From NCBI GenBank assembly GCA_963921425.1, contig OY992834.1, positions 1,302,001-1,366,000 on the forward strand: a stretch of DNA of 64,000 bases, in the 5' to 3' direction. This stretch comes from Dryas octopetala (taxonomy: Eukaryota; Streptophyta; Magnoliopsida; Rosales; Rosaceae). Positions 25,017-36,523 of the stretch are shown piece by piece. The notes under the pieces were generated by a model. It saw nothing but the letters and a program-made list of their open reading frames with translations, did no database searches and was not told the DNA's origin. Numbering within the stretch: position 1 is the stretch's first letter; every line of letters begins with the position of its first letter. The translations under genes were made by a program, and so were the position numbers.

Positions 25017-25450
25017 TTTTCTCTGTCAGTGGCTGTCTTCTTCTCGATCTCTCTCACTATCTTTTCAACTGGGTTTCTTAATTTGTTTGAAATATGCTTG
25101 TAAGATGAGAGCAGAATTCAGGCCATGGCCAACTCAACCAAACTCCTCGATCATCAACAACAACTAAAGATTGTTTTCTGCAGGTTTCACACATCCTTAT
25201 ATATATAGTACATTTTTGTATTGTCTCTTTTCTCTGACTCTAATTTCCAATTTTGGATATAATTTGGTTCTTAGCTAGACAACCATGGCATACATGCCAT
25301 GGTACTTTTGTGTACCATGTCTATGATATTTCTCTGGCATTTTCATGGGTTTTAACTTTTAATTTAACTGCTTCTTCAAATCATTCTCTTTATTGATTCC
25401 CATGTTTTTATGGATATATATATGTTTTAATTTGGATTGCAGAGACATAT
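24331..25450. promoter_or_regulatory. Upstream region and leader of the IQD gene
   Basis: This is gene-free sequence leading to the IQD start. A poly-T tract at about 24608-24625 lies between similar TTGTTTTGTTTTT words. A CT microsatellite lies at about 24979-25014, a common leader position in plants. TTTCTGCAG near 25184 and TTGGATTGCAG near 25441 look like acceptors, so the leader may be spliced. Confidence 0.45.
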
Positions 25451-25489
25451 ATGGCTGGCTTTGTTGATAGGACGGCAATGAGGAGCTGA
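25451..25489 (+). other. Upstream ORF of 12 codons before the IQD start
   Basis: ATG at 25451 reads MAGFVDRTAMRS and stops at 25489, 14 bases before the IQD start codon at 25504. It is probably transcribed in the leader and could lower translation of the main frame. Nothing indicates that the peptide itself matters. Confidence 0.55.
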
Positions 25490-25503
25490 TCTTTTGGCCG
25501 GAG

Positions 25504-28452
25504 ATGGGGAAGAAAGGAAGCAGCTGGTTTTCGTCAGTTAAGAAAGTTTTCAAACATTCTTCTAAGGACTCGCCGGACAAAAAGGTGATTAATTACCATT
25601 AATTCATTTCTAATTCACACATTAAATTTGATTCATGTTTATAACTCAAATCATTTAGCAATTAGCTAAATCATTGTCGCAAATATAAAAAAATATATAT
25701 AATCCTTACTCTTTTAATAGCTAACTAGTATTTTAATTAGTACTTATTTCTCATAAAAAAGTAGTTAATTACTAGAAAAAATATAGGCTTATTCATACAA
25801 TTACCCCTTGTAAAATACACTTTTTTTCACTTTGCCCCCTGAAACTTAAATTCTCTCAGTTTGCCACCTGAACTTCACACAGTTGTTGCAAAACACCCTA
25901 TGCTGTCAACTCTGTCAATTTTTCCGTTAAAAAAGCTGACATGACACCTATATAGCATGAGTAGGACCCTTTTCTAGTTATGTAAGATCCATGTGGACAA
26001 AAAAAATTGACATGAATCTTATTATTTTTTATTTTAAAAATGATTTTTTATTAGTTTTTTTGTCTACATGGATCTTACATAACTAAAAAAGGGTCTCACT
26101 CATGCCATATAGGTGTCACGTCAACTTTTTTAACGGAAAAATTGACAGAGTTGACGGCATAGGGTGTTTTGCAACAACTGTGTGAAGTTCATGTGGCAAA
26201 CTGAGAGGATTTAAGTTTCAGGGGGCAAAGTGAAAAAAAGTGTATCTTACAAGAGTCAATGGTGTGAATAAGCCAAAAATATATGCGTTATAACCTTCAA
26301 ATGAACCATGTAATTAGAATTTGTATGCTTAATTGGTGTTCAATATTCAAAAACCAATCAAAGCATATTTATATGATTAATATACGTTTATATACTCGCC
26401 AACTTAATTATTTGGATAGAGCATATATAAATCAAGATCGTGACCTTTCTTTGTTGGGAAGTGCATGAAAATGGTGTTGCGCGCCTAGTGGAACCACATT
26501 AAAGATGACCTACCCTTTTGGTACTGGCATATTTAGGACCATGAACACAAAAAGGGTGCCCATGTATGGTCCCCCATCCACATGACCATACATATAATGT
26601 ACCAATATAGCTAGCTGGTACCTACACTCAATATGACTCATTATTGTCATGCCACCTAAGTTATCACATCATTCCAAAATAGAAATTTTGCTATCGATCA
26701 AATCACGAAATATACAAGTTTGCAATTCAATTATTTTACTAATCATATTGTTATTGATTTATATTTAAAATTATTTTATTTTACACTCTTATATTTAATT
26801 TTTAAAAGGAAATTGGGCAGAGATGGCAACATGATGCGCCCGAGGTTGTGTCTTTCGAACATTTCCCTGCAGAGAGTTCTCCAGACATCACAAATGATCA
26901 TGAGAGTACTGCATCGACTCCTATACGTACTGAAGATAGAAACCATGCCATTGCCGTTGCAGTGGCAACTGCGGCTGCTGCAGAAGCCGCAGTTGCAGCA
27001 GCGCAAGCAGCGGCCAAAGTTGTTCGATTGGCCGGTTATGGTCGTCACTCTAGGGAAGAAAGGGCTGCAACCCTCATACAGTCACATTACAGAGGCTACC
27101 TAGTAATTATACCTATTTCCTTAATCTTCATTATTCACATATATAGCTAGGCTTACAAAAAATTAATTTGCATAATGTAGCATTACACATATAATCGATC
27201 ATATTGTGTTTACTATTTTTGTTCTTTTGTTTGATAGTTTCATAGTTTATGAAATGAATCGGACTATGAATGACTCTACATTCATCCTTTTGTTGAGAAT
27301 TAATAATTGTATGAATAATTTTGTAGGCTCGACGCGCTCTACGTGCTTTGAAGGGATTGGTGAGGCTACAAGCATTGGTGAGAGGCCATAACGTGAGGAA
27401 GCAAGCACAAATGACAATGCGATGCATGCAGGCATTAGTGCGTGTACAAGCAAGAGTGCGAGCACGACGACTCCAATTGACCAATGACAAGCTTCATAAC
27501 AAGGCAACTGATCATCATGAATTAGGTGAAGAAGATGATGATAATGAAGAAGAAGTACTTAGAAGAGCATTAATGGAGGAAGAGAAAAAGCTGATGAGTC
27601 CCGTCAAGAAATATGAAATGCAAAGTAGGAGTAGTACTGGTAGCCATCAAAGGCATCAAAGTTTCATGGACAATGGCTCGAGGAAACATGATGCTGTGGT
27701 GAAAAGGGAGAGAGCTCTTGCTTATGCTTACAGCTACCAGGTCACTATTTTATTTATTTATTTAAATTCTATATTAAATTTTATTTATTTTTAACAAATA
27801 AGATATTGATATCAAATTGCAACAATTACAGCGACAACAACAACTTCTACAATCCAATCCGCGAGAAAAGAGCCAATGGGGATGGAATTGGCTCGAGGGT
27901 TGGATGTCATCCCAACCACACCATCCCCCCCGCCACTCGGGCCCACGAGAGATCTCTTATGCTACACCAGCCACCACTACAACCACCAGTGGCAACATGT
28001 CCGAGAAGACAGTTGAAATGGACACTGTTGCATCTTCCGGGTCGAGTCACATCAATATGGGCCTACTCAATCCGGACAATATGGTTGATCCGGATCCGTA
28101 TTCAACCCGCCATCTGCGTCAACCAAACTCCAACAATGCCCCCAGCTACATGGCCCCTACCCAGTCTGCCAAGGCCAAGGTACGAGGCCAAGGCTCATTC
28201 AAACAGCGTAGCCCACCCACTCCCCTGTGGAACCCATCAACGAAGCGAGGGTCGGTTGTTGGGTCGGGTTGTGATTCTTCAAGTTCGGGTGGAGGAACAA
28301 CAACCTACGTGATTCCAAGGAGCCCAAGCCCAAAAAGTAATGGGCCACGCGGGCAGGCTAAAGGGTCTGTGGGCTTTGGCTCAGATTCCCCTCGTCGTGA
28401 TGATTGGGCCCTGCCTCTTGCTTCTCATGGGTGGAGACATGATTTTGTTTGA
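25504..28452 (+). CDS. IQ67-domain (IQD) calmodulin-binding protein, IQD21/22 type
   Basis: Four exons, 25504-25584, 26809-27102, 27327-27740 and 27832-28452, give 469 aa. The start reads [16 protein letters not shown], the usual basic IQD N-terminus, followed by [16 protein letters not shown], typical of the IQD21/22 subgroup. An Ala-rich helix (about 76-97) precedes the IQ67 region (about 113-180): [22 protein letters not shown], split as usual by an intron after ...YRGYL, then [18 protein letters not shown]. The tail is Ser/Pro-rich and ends [18 protein letters not shown] proteins bind calmodulin and act as microtubule or plasma-membrane scaffolds. Intron 1 carries a 489-bp transposon. Exon 2 and the IQ67 assignment are firm; the subgroup is by memory. 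Confidence 0.93.
25786..26274. mobile_element. Mutator-like MITE, 489 bp, inside intron 1 of the IQD gene
   Basis: The ends are GGCTTATTCA and its complement. The inverted repeats are about 215 bases each and almost identical (TTTCACTTTGCCCCCTGAAA, GTTGTTGCAAAACACCCTATG, GTTATGTAAGATCCATGT), so most of the element can fold into one hairpin. A perfect 9-bp target duplication, AAAAATATA, lies at 25777-25785 and 26275-26283. It has no coding capacity. The near-identity of the arms suggests recent arrival or arm homogenisation. Confidence 0.92.
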
Positions 28453-28720
28453 TTGTGATTTAATAAGGTGTGATACGAATTGGGCATGGTTTCTTATGGC
28501 TGTGTTTGTTAATACATTGTTATTTATTTATTTTATTTTATTATTATAATTATTTGTGTTATAGACAAGGATCCACAAGGGTTTTGTAATAATATATAAT
28601 TTTATGTGAAATATTAATTTGATTATAGATTCTTTGTAATTTAGGAGCAAAGTTTGGTTTTACTAAACTGTCATATAATGTTACTAATCCACCTATATTA
28701 TAACAAGTGTATATTCATAA

Positions 28721-29028
28721 GGAGTGGATCTGTGACATTATATTTTTGACACAATTTTTAACACAAGTTTTCAATAGGATCTAGTCCATATAAGATTTCA
28801 ACGATCCGTCTATTTTTTAGGTCTCTAATAAAAGATTATTCTTGCAAAATAATTAGATAAATTGTAAATCATTTTTTATTTTGTTGACCATTTAATTTTT
28901 GTAGATAAATTATTTCTAATTTACATAATTAAATCCTAAAAAATAGACAATTTGGATTGTTTAAATCTTATATGAAGTAAGCTCCAATAAAAATTTGTGT
29001 AAAAAATAAGATGTCATGGATTTTTCTC
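28721..29028. mobile_element. Inverted-repeat MITE, 308 bp, 3' of the IQD gene
   Basis: The left arm (28721-28830) pairs with the right arm (28925-29028) with moderate divergence: CATATAAGATTT, GTCTATTTTTTAGG and TGACAT are shared. An 11-base direct repeat, TATATTCATAA, flanks it at 28710-28720 and 29029-29039. The duplication length suits a Mutator-like or related family but does not decide it. Confidence 0.75.
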
Positions 29029-29039
29029 TATATTCATAA

Positions 29040-29816
29040 ATGAATCTAAGCTATAACAAATGTGTATTATTAATATTCTAATATAAGTTTATCAACTACT
29101 CATTTTATAACATATGAATTAATAACTATACATAGTTGTGCAGTGGTCATACTAAAAAAAAATTTCTCAAAGATAAGAGAAAAAACAAATATGTAAAAAG
29201 AAGAAGAAGCTTTAGCCAAAAGTAGGGAGATGACACTTTCATGTGACGCTCGGGAAAAGAAAAATGGTTTTCCTCCTCCAGAGTCCAGGCTGCACCGAAA
29301 GGCGTCGGTCGCTGTTCATCTACTTTGTTCATATGTGTCTCTCACTCTTACCTCACATTTATTTACTACTTTCCACGTGTCCCGTGTGTATTGTGCCACG
29401 TGCAGATGCTGAGAAATAATCTCCTGTGCCAACTATCAGACACGAGAACCATTGTCCCTGTCGTGATATTGCCACGCCATAAAATACTAAAACGTCGTTG
29501 AGTATGTGACACATGGGAGCATGTGATTGGGTTTGAACTGTTACGGGTTTGTGGTGTAACACTGAGGATCCATTTGATGGGTTTGGCGCTTTTTCTGGAT
29601 CTCACATATCTGATCCCCACAGGTGTACGTAGTTCCTTGTTTCTGTGTGACATCTAAATTTCTTGGTTTGTCTGTGCTCTTTCAAATGGTATTCACGATA
29701 CCTTTCGTCATATATTAGACTTAATAGGCTTGGGTCTCTTTCTGTCCCTCTTGACTCTCTCGTTTTCTCTGTCTCTCTCTCTAGCCTCTCTGATTCATTC
29801 AGTGTTTCAGTTTCTA
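29040..29816 (+). promoter_or_regulatory. Promoter and leader of starch synthase I
   Basis: Two perfect G-boxes (CACGTG) lie at 29374-29379 and 29397-29402, 23 bases apart and about 415 bases before the start codon. G-boxes bind bZIP and bHLH factors, including light- and clock-linked ones. A CT-rich leader precedes the ATG (29750-29790). No other gene is seen in the interval. Confidence 0.6.
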
Positions 29817-30174
29817 ATGGAGTCTCTACAATTCACTAGTTTAATCCCATGCAAATCACCCTCAAATTTAATGCGAGCTAAACTGGTTAATCACGAGGTG
29901 ATTGGGCAAGTGGGTTTTGTTCCTTTGTGGAAAAGAAGAAGTAGAAGAGAGGGTTTGAGGCTTAGAGCATCAGTTTCGGGTGGAGGTGGCTTTGGTGGTT
30001 CCAAAGATGGGGCTTCAACAGTCGAAGACGAAAAAGAGGAAAAGGGTCTTTTATTGGGCACCGAGAGGGACGTGTCTGGCGCTGTTATTGGGTTTAACTT
30101 GGTTCCTCCAAATGGTATGTTTGTGCTTTCAGGCTTGCTTTTGAATTTGGTATTTTCTTTGATTTAATCTTATG

Positions 30175-30223
<49 letters not shown>

Positions 30224-33200
30224 AATTGTATTGTTTTCTTCTTCGTTTTTTGATTTTGTCATCTATAAATTCTTTCGCTTTGATCGTGTCTTTAAATTGG
30301 TTTCACGGATTCTTCGATGAATTTTAAATATTTATAATGATTGATTGTTTTGGATCAAAAGTTATTTTCTTGAAGCAGAAACACTATTATTAGATGAGAA
30401 AGTAAGTTGGTCCTTTTTCCAAGTGAAATTTTGACTGAAAATCTTTAATGAACTTACCAGCCAGATTTGATGTGATCACATTGTGTGGCATACTGATGGA
30501 GACACAACCTTGACATGATCTAAGTAAATGTACTTTTGATTCTATTTGCTGTATGTCCAAATTAAGTTTACAACTTTACAATAATCATGGCTTTTGGTTT
30601 GATAAGAGATGTGTGATGTGGCAATGAAGTTGCTATTTTTAGTATATTGGGGTCATTCATCAGTAGTGGTGGTTTTTTATGGAATTTTCACTTGTCCGTG
30701 CTTTCTGTGTGGTACCCTTGGTTTTTGATTGTCCACATCAATTTGCATGTTGGTTGGGTGTTTGTATTCCAAATTGTGGTCTCCACCTTGGATTGTATTT
30801 TACCACCCTTGGTCCCATATCTGACCTTGTCACTCTTGGAGGAGTGTACCAGCATCAATTCGTCCTCCCCCTTTTTCTAATAGAAAATTGGACTAAAAAA
30901 AACAATGTAGTTACCAGCCAGATTTATGTGATCACATCGTCTATCATACTGATGGAGACACATCCTTGACATGATAATCTGATCTTATTATGTACATTAT
31001 ACTGTTTGTAAAAATTTTGCTGCATTTCATTGTTAAAGTTCTGTGACCCTGCAAATTATGATGAATTATTCCAAATCCTGCATGTGTCAATATTTGTAAA
31101 AAGAAAAACGCATGAACGCCGGACAGATCAGTTTGTAACAAATAATTGTATATGAATTTTTTGTGCACCTGATCTACAGGTGAAAAAGTCATCGACTCTC
31201 TTGAAGATGCAACTTCTAATAGAGTGGAAGAAATAGAGGATGTAGGTGGAAGTGATAAACCCCTACCAAGAGTAACACATAGCATTGTTTTTGTTACTGC
31301 TGAAGCAGCACCTTATTCAAAAACAGGAGGCTTAGGGGATGTTTGTGGTTCTTTGCCTGTTGTTCTAGCTGCACGTGGCCACCGTGTTATGGTTGTATCT
31401 CCTAGATATCTAAATGGTACTCCCGCAGACAAGAAATTTTCTGGTGCTAATGATGTGGGCCACATCAAGGTGTATTGCTTTGAAGGCGAGCAAGAGGTTG
31501 CCTTCTTCCATGAGTATAGGGAAGGAGTTGACTGGGTAAGATGTTTGGGATATTTCTTGGGATCTAGATTATCCTTTTTTAAAACAGTTTGACAGGAAAT
31601 TGATATGTGTTTTAAAGCCCTCATCTGTTCTTTAGTTATATCTCAAGACTGGGAGATTTCAATTGACAATGATGAGCTGTTCCCCTCTCCTCTTTAGGTA
31701 TTTGTGGACCACCCATCATTCCATAGACCTGGAAATCCATATGGTGACAGTTTTGGTGCATTTGGTGATAATCAGGTACAGTTTCCAATTGATCAAGTTG
31801 TAGATAGGGATATAAGATTTAAGTAGTACGTCGCTTTGTCCACAAATATTGATAAGTTTTATTCTCATTTGGTTTTACAGTTTCGGTTCACTTTACTTTG
31901 CCATGCAGCGTGTGAAGCACCATTGGTGCTTCCATTGGGAGGATTCACCTATGGGGAAAAATGTCTATTCATGGTGAATGACTGGCATGCAGGCCTTGTT
32001 CCATTGTAAGTAGTTTCAACTTTCAACTAATTAATTGCCTAGCTCTATAATTTTGTTTCTTTAGTTTTTTACTATATTTTTCTTCTTTTTTTTCCACTTT
32101 TTTTTTTTTTTACTGTAAAGTTTCTGATGGTGGAGTTCTGATCATTACATGTCCTCTGATTCAGACTTTTGGCTGCAAAGTATCGTCCATATGGAGTTCA
32201 TAAGGATGCCCGAAGTATTCTTGTAATTCATAACCTTGCACATCAGGTTTGATGTTTTCTTTTTTAAAAGCAATATGCAGTCTTAAGTCCAATATAAGAA
32301 ATTAGTAATTTCTAAAGTATGTTCTTACACTATTTAATTTTATTTATTTTTCAAAAAAAGACACTCTTAAATTGACTGTTAACCTAATAAATTATTGTCT
32401 TGCATATGCAAGGGAGTGGAATCTGCAGTAACATACAAGAATTTGGGGCTACCTTCAGAGTGGTATGGAGCACTGGAATGGGTGTTTCCAGAATGGGCAA
32501 GGGCCCATGCTCTTGACAGAGGCGAAGCTGTGAACATTCTAAAGGGTGCAATTGTGACAGCTGATCGGATACTGACAGTTAGCCAGGTCTGTTTTCAAAG
32601 GGGGATGGAGTATATCATATATCTTCTTTGTGTTGTCTCATTCCATAAAATATCTAACATTTTTCTTGTGATCAATATGATCTTTATTTAGATTTTAAAA
32701 CCTTGTGGCATGTGTAGAATTTGAAGGCTTTAATTTATGAATCCCACTGTGAAATCATCTAATTCCTACAATTAAGATTATATAACATATAGGTCACTTG
32801 TATCATGAAGATGGTAGTGTTGCCAAAACTTTTCTACCAGACAAGTGCCTTATATTTCATCACACTATTCTTCATTTCATGCTCAAATTATACCTTCTAC
32901 TTGTAGGGCTATTCCTGGGAAATAACAACTATTGAAGGCGGATATGGTCTAAATGAGCTATTAAGCAGCAGAAAGAGTGTTCTCAATGGTACGGCAATTG
33001 AACTTCGTATCTCATTGTCTAGCATCGTATATACCATGCTTGAGGAGAATAACTCTTACTTAAGAGAATAATATCATCTGATGGTATTTCATTTCTCTAT
33101 TTTTCTGTAATAAACAGGGATCACAAATGGCATTGATGTGGTTGAATGGGACCCATCTTCTGATGATCATATTGCTTCCCCTTATTCTGCTGATGATCTT

Positions 33201-34542
33201 TCTGGAAAGGTGGCTAAAGTATTTTTTTTGGTAGAGATGGGGTATTATTATACCATAGTTCTCTTACCTGTTCTGTCTGCCAACTGCAGGTACAATGCAA
33301 GATTGCTTTGCAGAAGGAGTTAGGTCTTCCTGTTAGGCCTGATTGCCCATTGGTAAGACGTTTATGTCTATTTGTGCTCAGGTTTGACAGAATATGTTCT
33401 CTGCTCCCAATATTGATTTGAGTTTTGTACTTTATAGATTGGATTCATTGGACGTCTGGACTACCAGAAAGGCATTGACCTGATTCAGTCAGCAATGCCA
33501 CAGCTTTTGGAAGATGATGTGCAATTTGTGAGTTTTTTTTTTAATCTGTTTCCTTTGTTTTGGGTAGTATTATTTGAAGCAGTTTGTTCCCAACTTCCAA
33601 CAAAGAATTGTAATTTCTACTGAAAACTTTTCTAGCCTATACTATAGTTAATAATTTCTCTTTTGTTTCAACTAAAGGTATCTGATATGTTTCAGGTTAT
33701 GCTGGGGTCTGGGAACACAAAGTGTGAAGATTGGATGAGAGCAACAGAGTCAGCTTATAAAGATAAATTCCGGGGTTGGGTTGGATTTAATGTTCCAGTT
33801 TCTCATAGAATAACTGCAGGGTAATTTAAGATTTGTGATTTATTGTTTAGAGGTTACCATATAGATAACCATGACACTGACTCTGATCCTGGAATTACTA
33901 GCTGTGACATACTGTTAATGCCCTCAAGATTTGAGCCCTGTGGGCTGAATCAATTGTATGCAATGAGATATGGAACTATACCAGTGGTTCACGGCACAGG
34001 AGGACTTAGAGTGAGTTTTGAACACTTGAAAAACTAAATGCAGTACTTCATCATGTGGCTTCTTCACCTTAGATGCCTTCTGTTTTTATGTTCCAGGATA
34101 CAGTAATGAATTTCAATCCATATGCTAAAGGAGGCCAAGGTGACGGGACAGGGTATGTACTTAATCCGTGAGCTATATGGCTTGGTGCATTTTCTTGACT
34201 CTTCCTCATTTAGAACATTCATAGAATCTTACTCATTTTATCAATGGGGAATATATTGGCAGGTGGACTTTTTCTCCACTAACAAAAGAGAGTATGTTGG
34301 CGGTAAGTTAGTTTTGTCTGCTCACGTCCCCCATTTTGCATTAATTTTTACCAGTCCTGACCCAAACAGTTAATAATTGACAGGCCCTGAGACTTGCTAT
34401 TCGAACGTACAAAGAATACAAGTCTTCTTGGGAGGGATTGATGAAAAGGGGTATGGAGAGGAACTTCACATGGGAAAGTGCTGCAATTCAGTATGAGCAG
34501 GTCTTTGAATGGGCATCAATTGACCCGCCCTACGTTAGCTGA
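29817..34542 (+). CDS. SS1: Soluble starch synthase I, plastid
   Basis: Fifteen exons give 642 aa (Arabidopsis SS1: 652): 29817-30114, 31180-31535, 31698-31775, 31881-32005, 32165-32246, 32413-32586, 32907-32988, 33118-33209, 33290-33352, 33438-33527, 33696-33820, 33902-34010, 34097-34152, 34263-34302, 34384-34542. It transfers glucose from ADP-glucose to the non-reducing end of short alpha-1,4-glucan chains of amylopectin. The first ~60 residues are Ser/Arg-rich, fitting a chloroplast transit peptide. The GT5 domain begins near 133 with the ADP-glucose motif KTGGLGD at 147-153. The GT1-like half has [12 protein letters not shown], the EPCGLNQ segment (533-539) and the second loop GTGGLR (553-558). 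It ends DPPYVS, as SS1 proteins do. The 81-base intron at 33821-33901 is very short. All key motifs are intact. Confidence 0.97.
30180..30221. repeat. (GA)n microsatellite in SS1 intron 1
   Basis: About 20 uninterrupted GA units lie 65 bases after the first SS1 donor site. Confidence 0.95.
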
Positions 34543-35558
34543 GGCAGAAAAAGAATAAAAAGAGAGGAAGTGGAGAGGATAAAGAATATCCTCCCAAATT
34601 TTCATGGTCCAGTCCTATGTATAGGGTACCTGTTTATTGTCCTTCAGCTGAGGTACTACACACAGAGAAGATTTTCTCTTAGTTGTACAGGAGTTCAGTT
34701 ACTATAATTTTGATTCATTTAGTGAGTGTAGTTCATCCGTGATTTCACCTGATTATAAGAGCAATTTAATCCTTTGAAACTTACGGTATAGACCAACGTG
34801 TTATAAATTATTGTACTTTAATTAGTAAAAGAATATGTGATAGTTGTTTGTTCTGAATGAATGTATTATGGAGATCATGGTCATGGGGTCTAATGTAAGG
34901 CTTTTAGATAGACAGTTTCTTTGATTTGATCTTCGACCATTCAATCTATTTGATCAACTTTTGTTTGGTTCTGGAAAATCATATCCCGACCTTTAATGTT
35001 TTGTGGTTGAATACTTGAATATCCTAACTTGTTCCAGATGATCCAGGCTGGCTTATTATTCGAAGTACCGTAAAAGAGACTAATTCATCAACGTCGCATT
35101 TTAAAATAAAAAATAAAAAATTGTTTTCTACCAATGCACTTGGCACCGCCATAGAAGCATCTATATATGCGTGTCCAATGTTAAAAGCATAAATAAACAA
35201 CAATAATGTTAGGCTCATTAGACTAAATTTGATCATTTTTTGACTTGGGATGCTCAAGTGTACAATGTGGGATGACTTAGGGATAATTTGGAATAATTCT
35301 CAAAGATGTCCTAAGGTGAGAGTTGAAATGTTCTAAGGTAAAGCTTAAAATGCTATAAAGTACGACTCCAAAAGTGTTAAAACATGATATAAAATGTTTC
35401 TATATACAATTTGAAATAGGCCAAGATACAAATTAAATTGCCTCAAGATACAATTTGGGATGTCCAGTGATTGTCTAAGGTATTCCACACCATTTGAGAT
35501 CATAACTTGGAATCCCTATCATTATTCTACAAATTGATTGCAATTTTGTCTAGTGAAT
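34543..35558. other. SS1 3' flank and gene-free spacer
   Basis: The SS1 3' UTR and poly-A site lie at the start. From about 35230 to 35500 there is a run of degenerate short repeats around TGGGATG, CTAAGGT and AAGATACAATTTGG, which looks like decayed repetitive DNA. No gene is recognised. Confidence 0.45.
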
Positions 35559-35804
35559 AATCTAGTATCCTATATTGTTGGAGTTCTTCTTTCTCACCCA
35601 CCATCTTCTATTGTTGAAGTTCTTATTTCTGATGGACTTCCTTCAGACTAGCTCGTATATAAGATTCTTTGTATAGTTGTAGTCAATTGTTGTAGTCAAT
35701 TGTAGTTGATTTGTTTTTCTATTGTCATTTCGTCTCCTCTTGTAGTTGGTTTTTTTGTGAAATAAAATGTTCTTTGGCCAAAAAAAAAAAATCTAGTATC
35801 CTAT
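35559..35804 (+). mobile_element. Retroposed insert, 216 bp, with poly-A tail and 15-bp target duplication
   Basis: AATCTAGTATCCTAT occurs exactly at 35559-35573 and 35790-35804. Between them is a 216-bp insert ending AATAAAATG, then TTGGCC and a run of A. Poly-A plus a long exact target duplication indicates target-primed reverse transcription, as by LINEs. I see no RNA polymerase III A/B boxes and no reverse-transcriptase fragment, so it is either a 5'-truncated LINE tail or another retroposed transcript. Internally, a TTGTTG(G/A)AGTTCTT unit occurs twice. Confidence 0.85.
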
Positions 35805-35910
35805 TATCGATTTATTGGAATGGAGGAACAACTAATTCAAAAAATAAATAAATAAGAAAGAGAGATAGACATGTGCTGCACCGATGCTGAAAGCCTGAAA
35901 CTTCCACGCA

Positions 35911-35961
35911 GAGGATAATTAATTCATTTTTTTTTTGGGCCAGGAGGATAATTAATTCATT
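35911..35961 (-). mobile_element. Ultra-short retroposition scar (15-bp insert, 18-bp duplication)
   Basis: GAGGATAATTAATTCATT occurs exactly at 35911-35928 and 35944-35961. Between them are only 15 bases: T8 then GGGCCAG. Read on the minus strand this is CTGGCCC followed by an A tail. Confidence 0.75.
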
Positions 35962-36193
35962 AATTCCCTTAAAAAAGTAAACCGAAAAATAAGTACAAAA
36001 GATGAGCGAGAGACTGGCTGGCTTGCTAAGTTGCTGGAAGGGGTACTTCCGTAATAAAGCTGAACATAAGGGCAATTGAATAAAAAACAGCCGTTATTCC
36101 GTTTCTTTTCCTCTATACTTCCTATGTATCCAACTGTTAATACCTTCCTTCCTTTTAGTTCAAACCCTAGATTCTTACAGAGAGATATTTATA

Positions 36194-36227
36194 GAGAGAG
36201 AGAGAGAGAGAGAGAAAAAAAAAAAAG
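36194..36227. repeat. (GA)n and A-tract in the phytolongin leader
   Basis: About ten GA units at 36194-36214 are followed by A12, upstream of the phytolongin start. Confidence 0.85.
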
Positions 36228-36309
36228 TAAAATCTTGAGGGGAGGGGTATGATTTAGATAGAGACAGAGACAAACATAGAAAAACTCTTGACAGAAAATT
36301 TGATTGGGA

Positions 36310-36438
36310 ATGGTTCAGAAGGATTTTCAAGAATTCATCTTTCTGGATCATAACCCACCGGAGCTATCAATTTTCCGCGAAGAAGCCCCAATCAAAAGCT
36401 CAGATTTACTATGCAAATTCTCCCTGACTCTGTTCTAA
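36310..36438 (+). other. Upstream ORF of 42 codons in the phytolongin leader
   Basis: ATG at 36310 opens MVQKDFQEFIFLDH and the frame stops at 36438, 86 bases before the phytolongin start at 36524. It ends before the main start and is probably in the same transcript, because the gene has no visible intron in between. Its length is above chance expectation for a leader uORF but proves nothing by itself. Confidence 0.55.
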
Positions 36439-36523
36439 ATCAAAACCCCATATTCTCCCTCAATTCCACCTAGAAATCTCCAATTGAACCCTCAAATTCT
36501 GAGTTTTTCTTAAAGAACCATCA

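Noticed and set aside
26776..27048. Open frame opposite the IQD Ala-rich exon
   Set aside because: It is a shadow of biased codons on the real exon; its Cys/Arg-rich translation has no family features.
29730..29816. In-frame upstream extension of the SS1 reading frame
   Set aside because: The extension has no ATG and covers a CT-rich leader. The ATG at 29817 gives a normal transit-peptide start.
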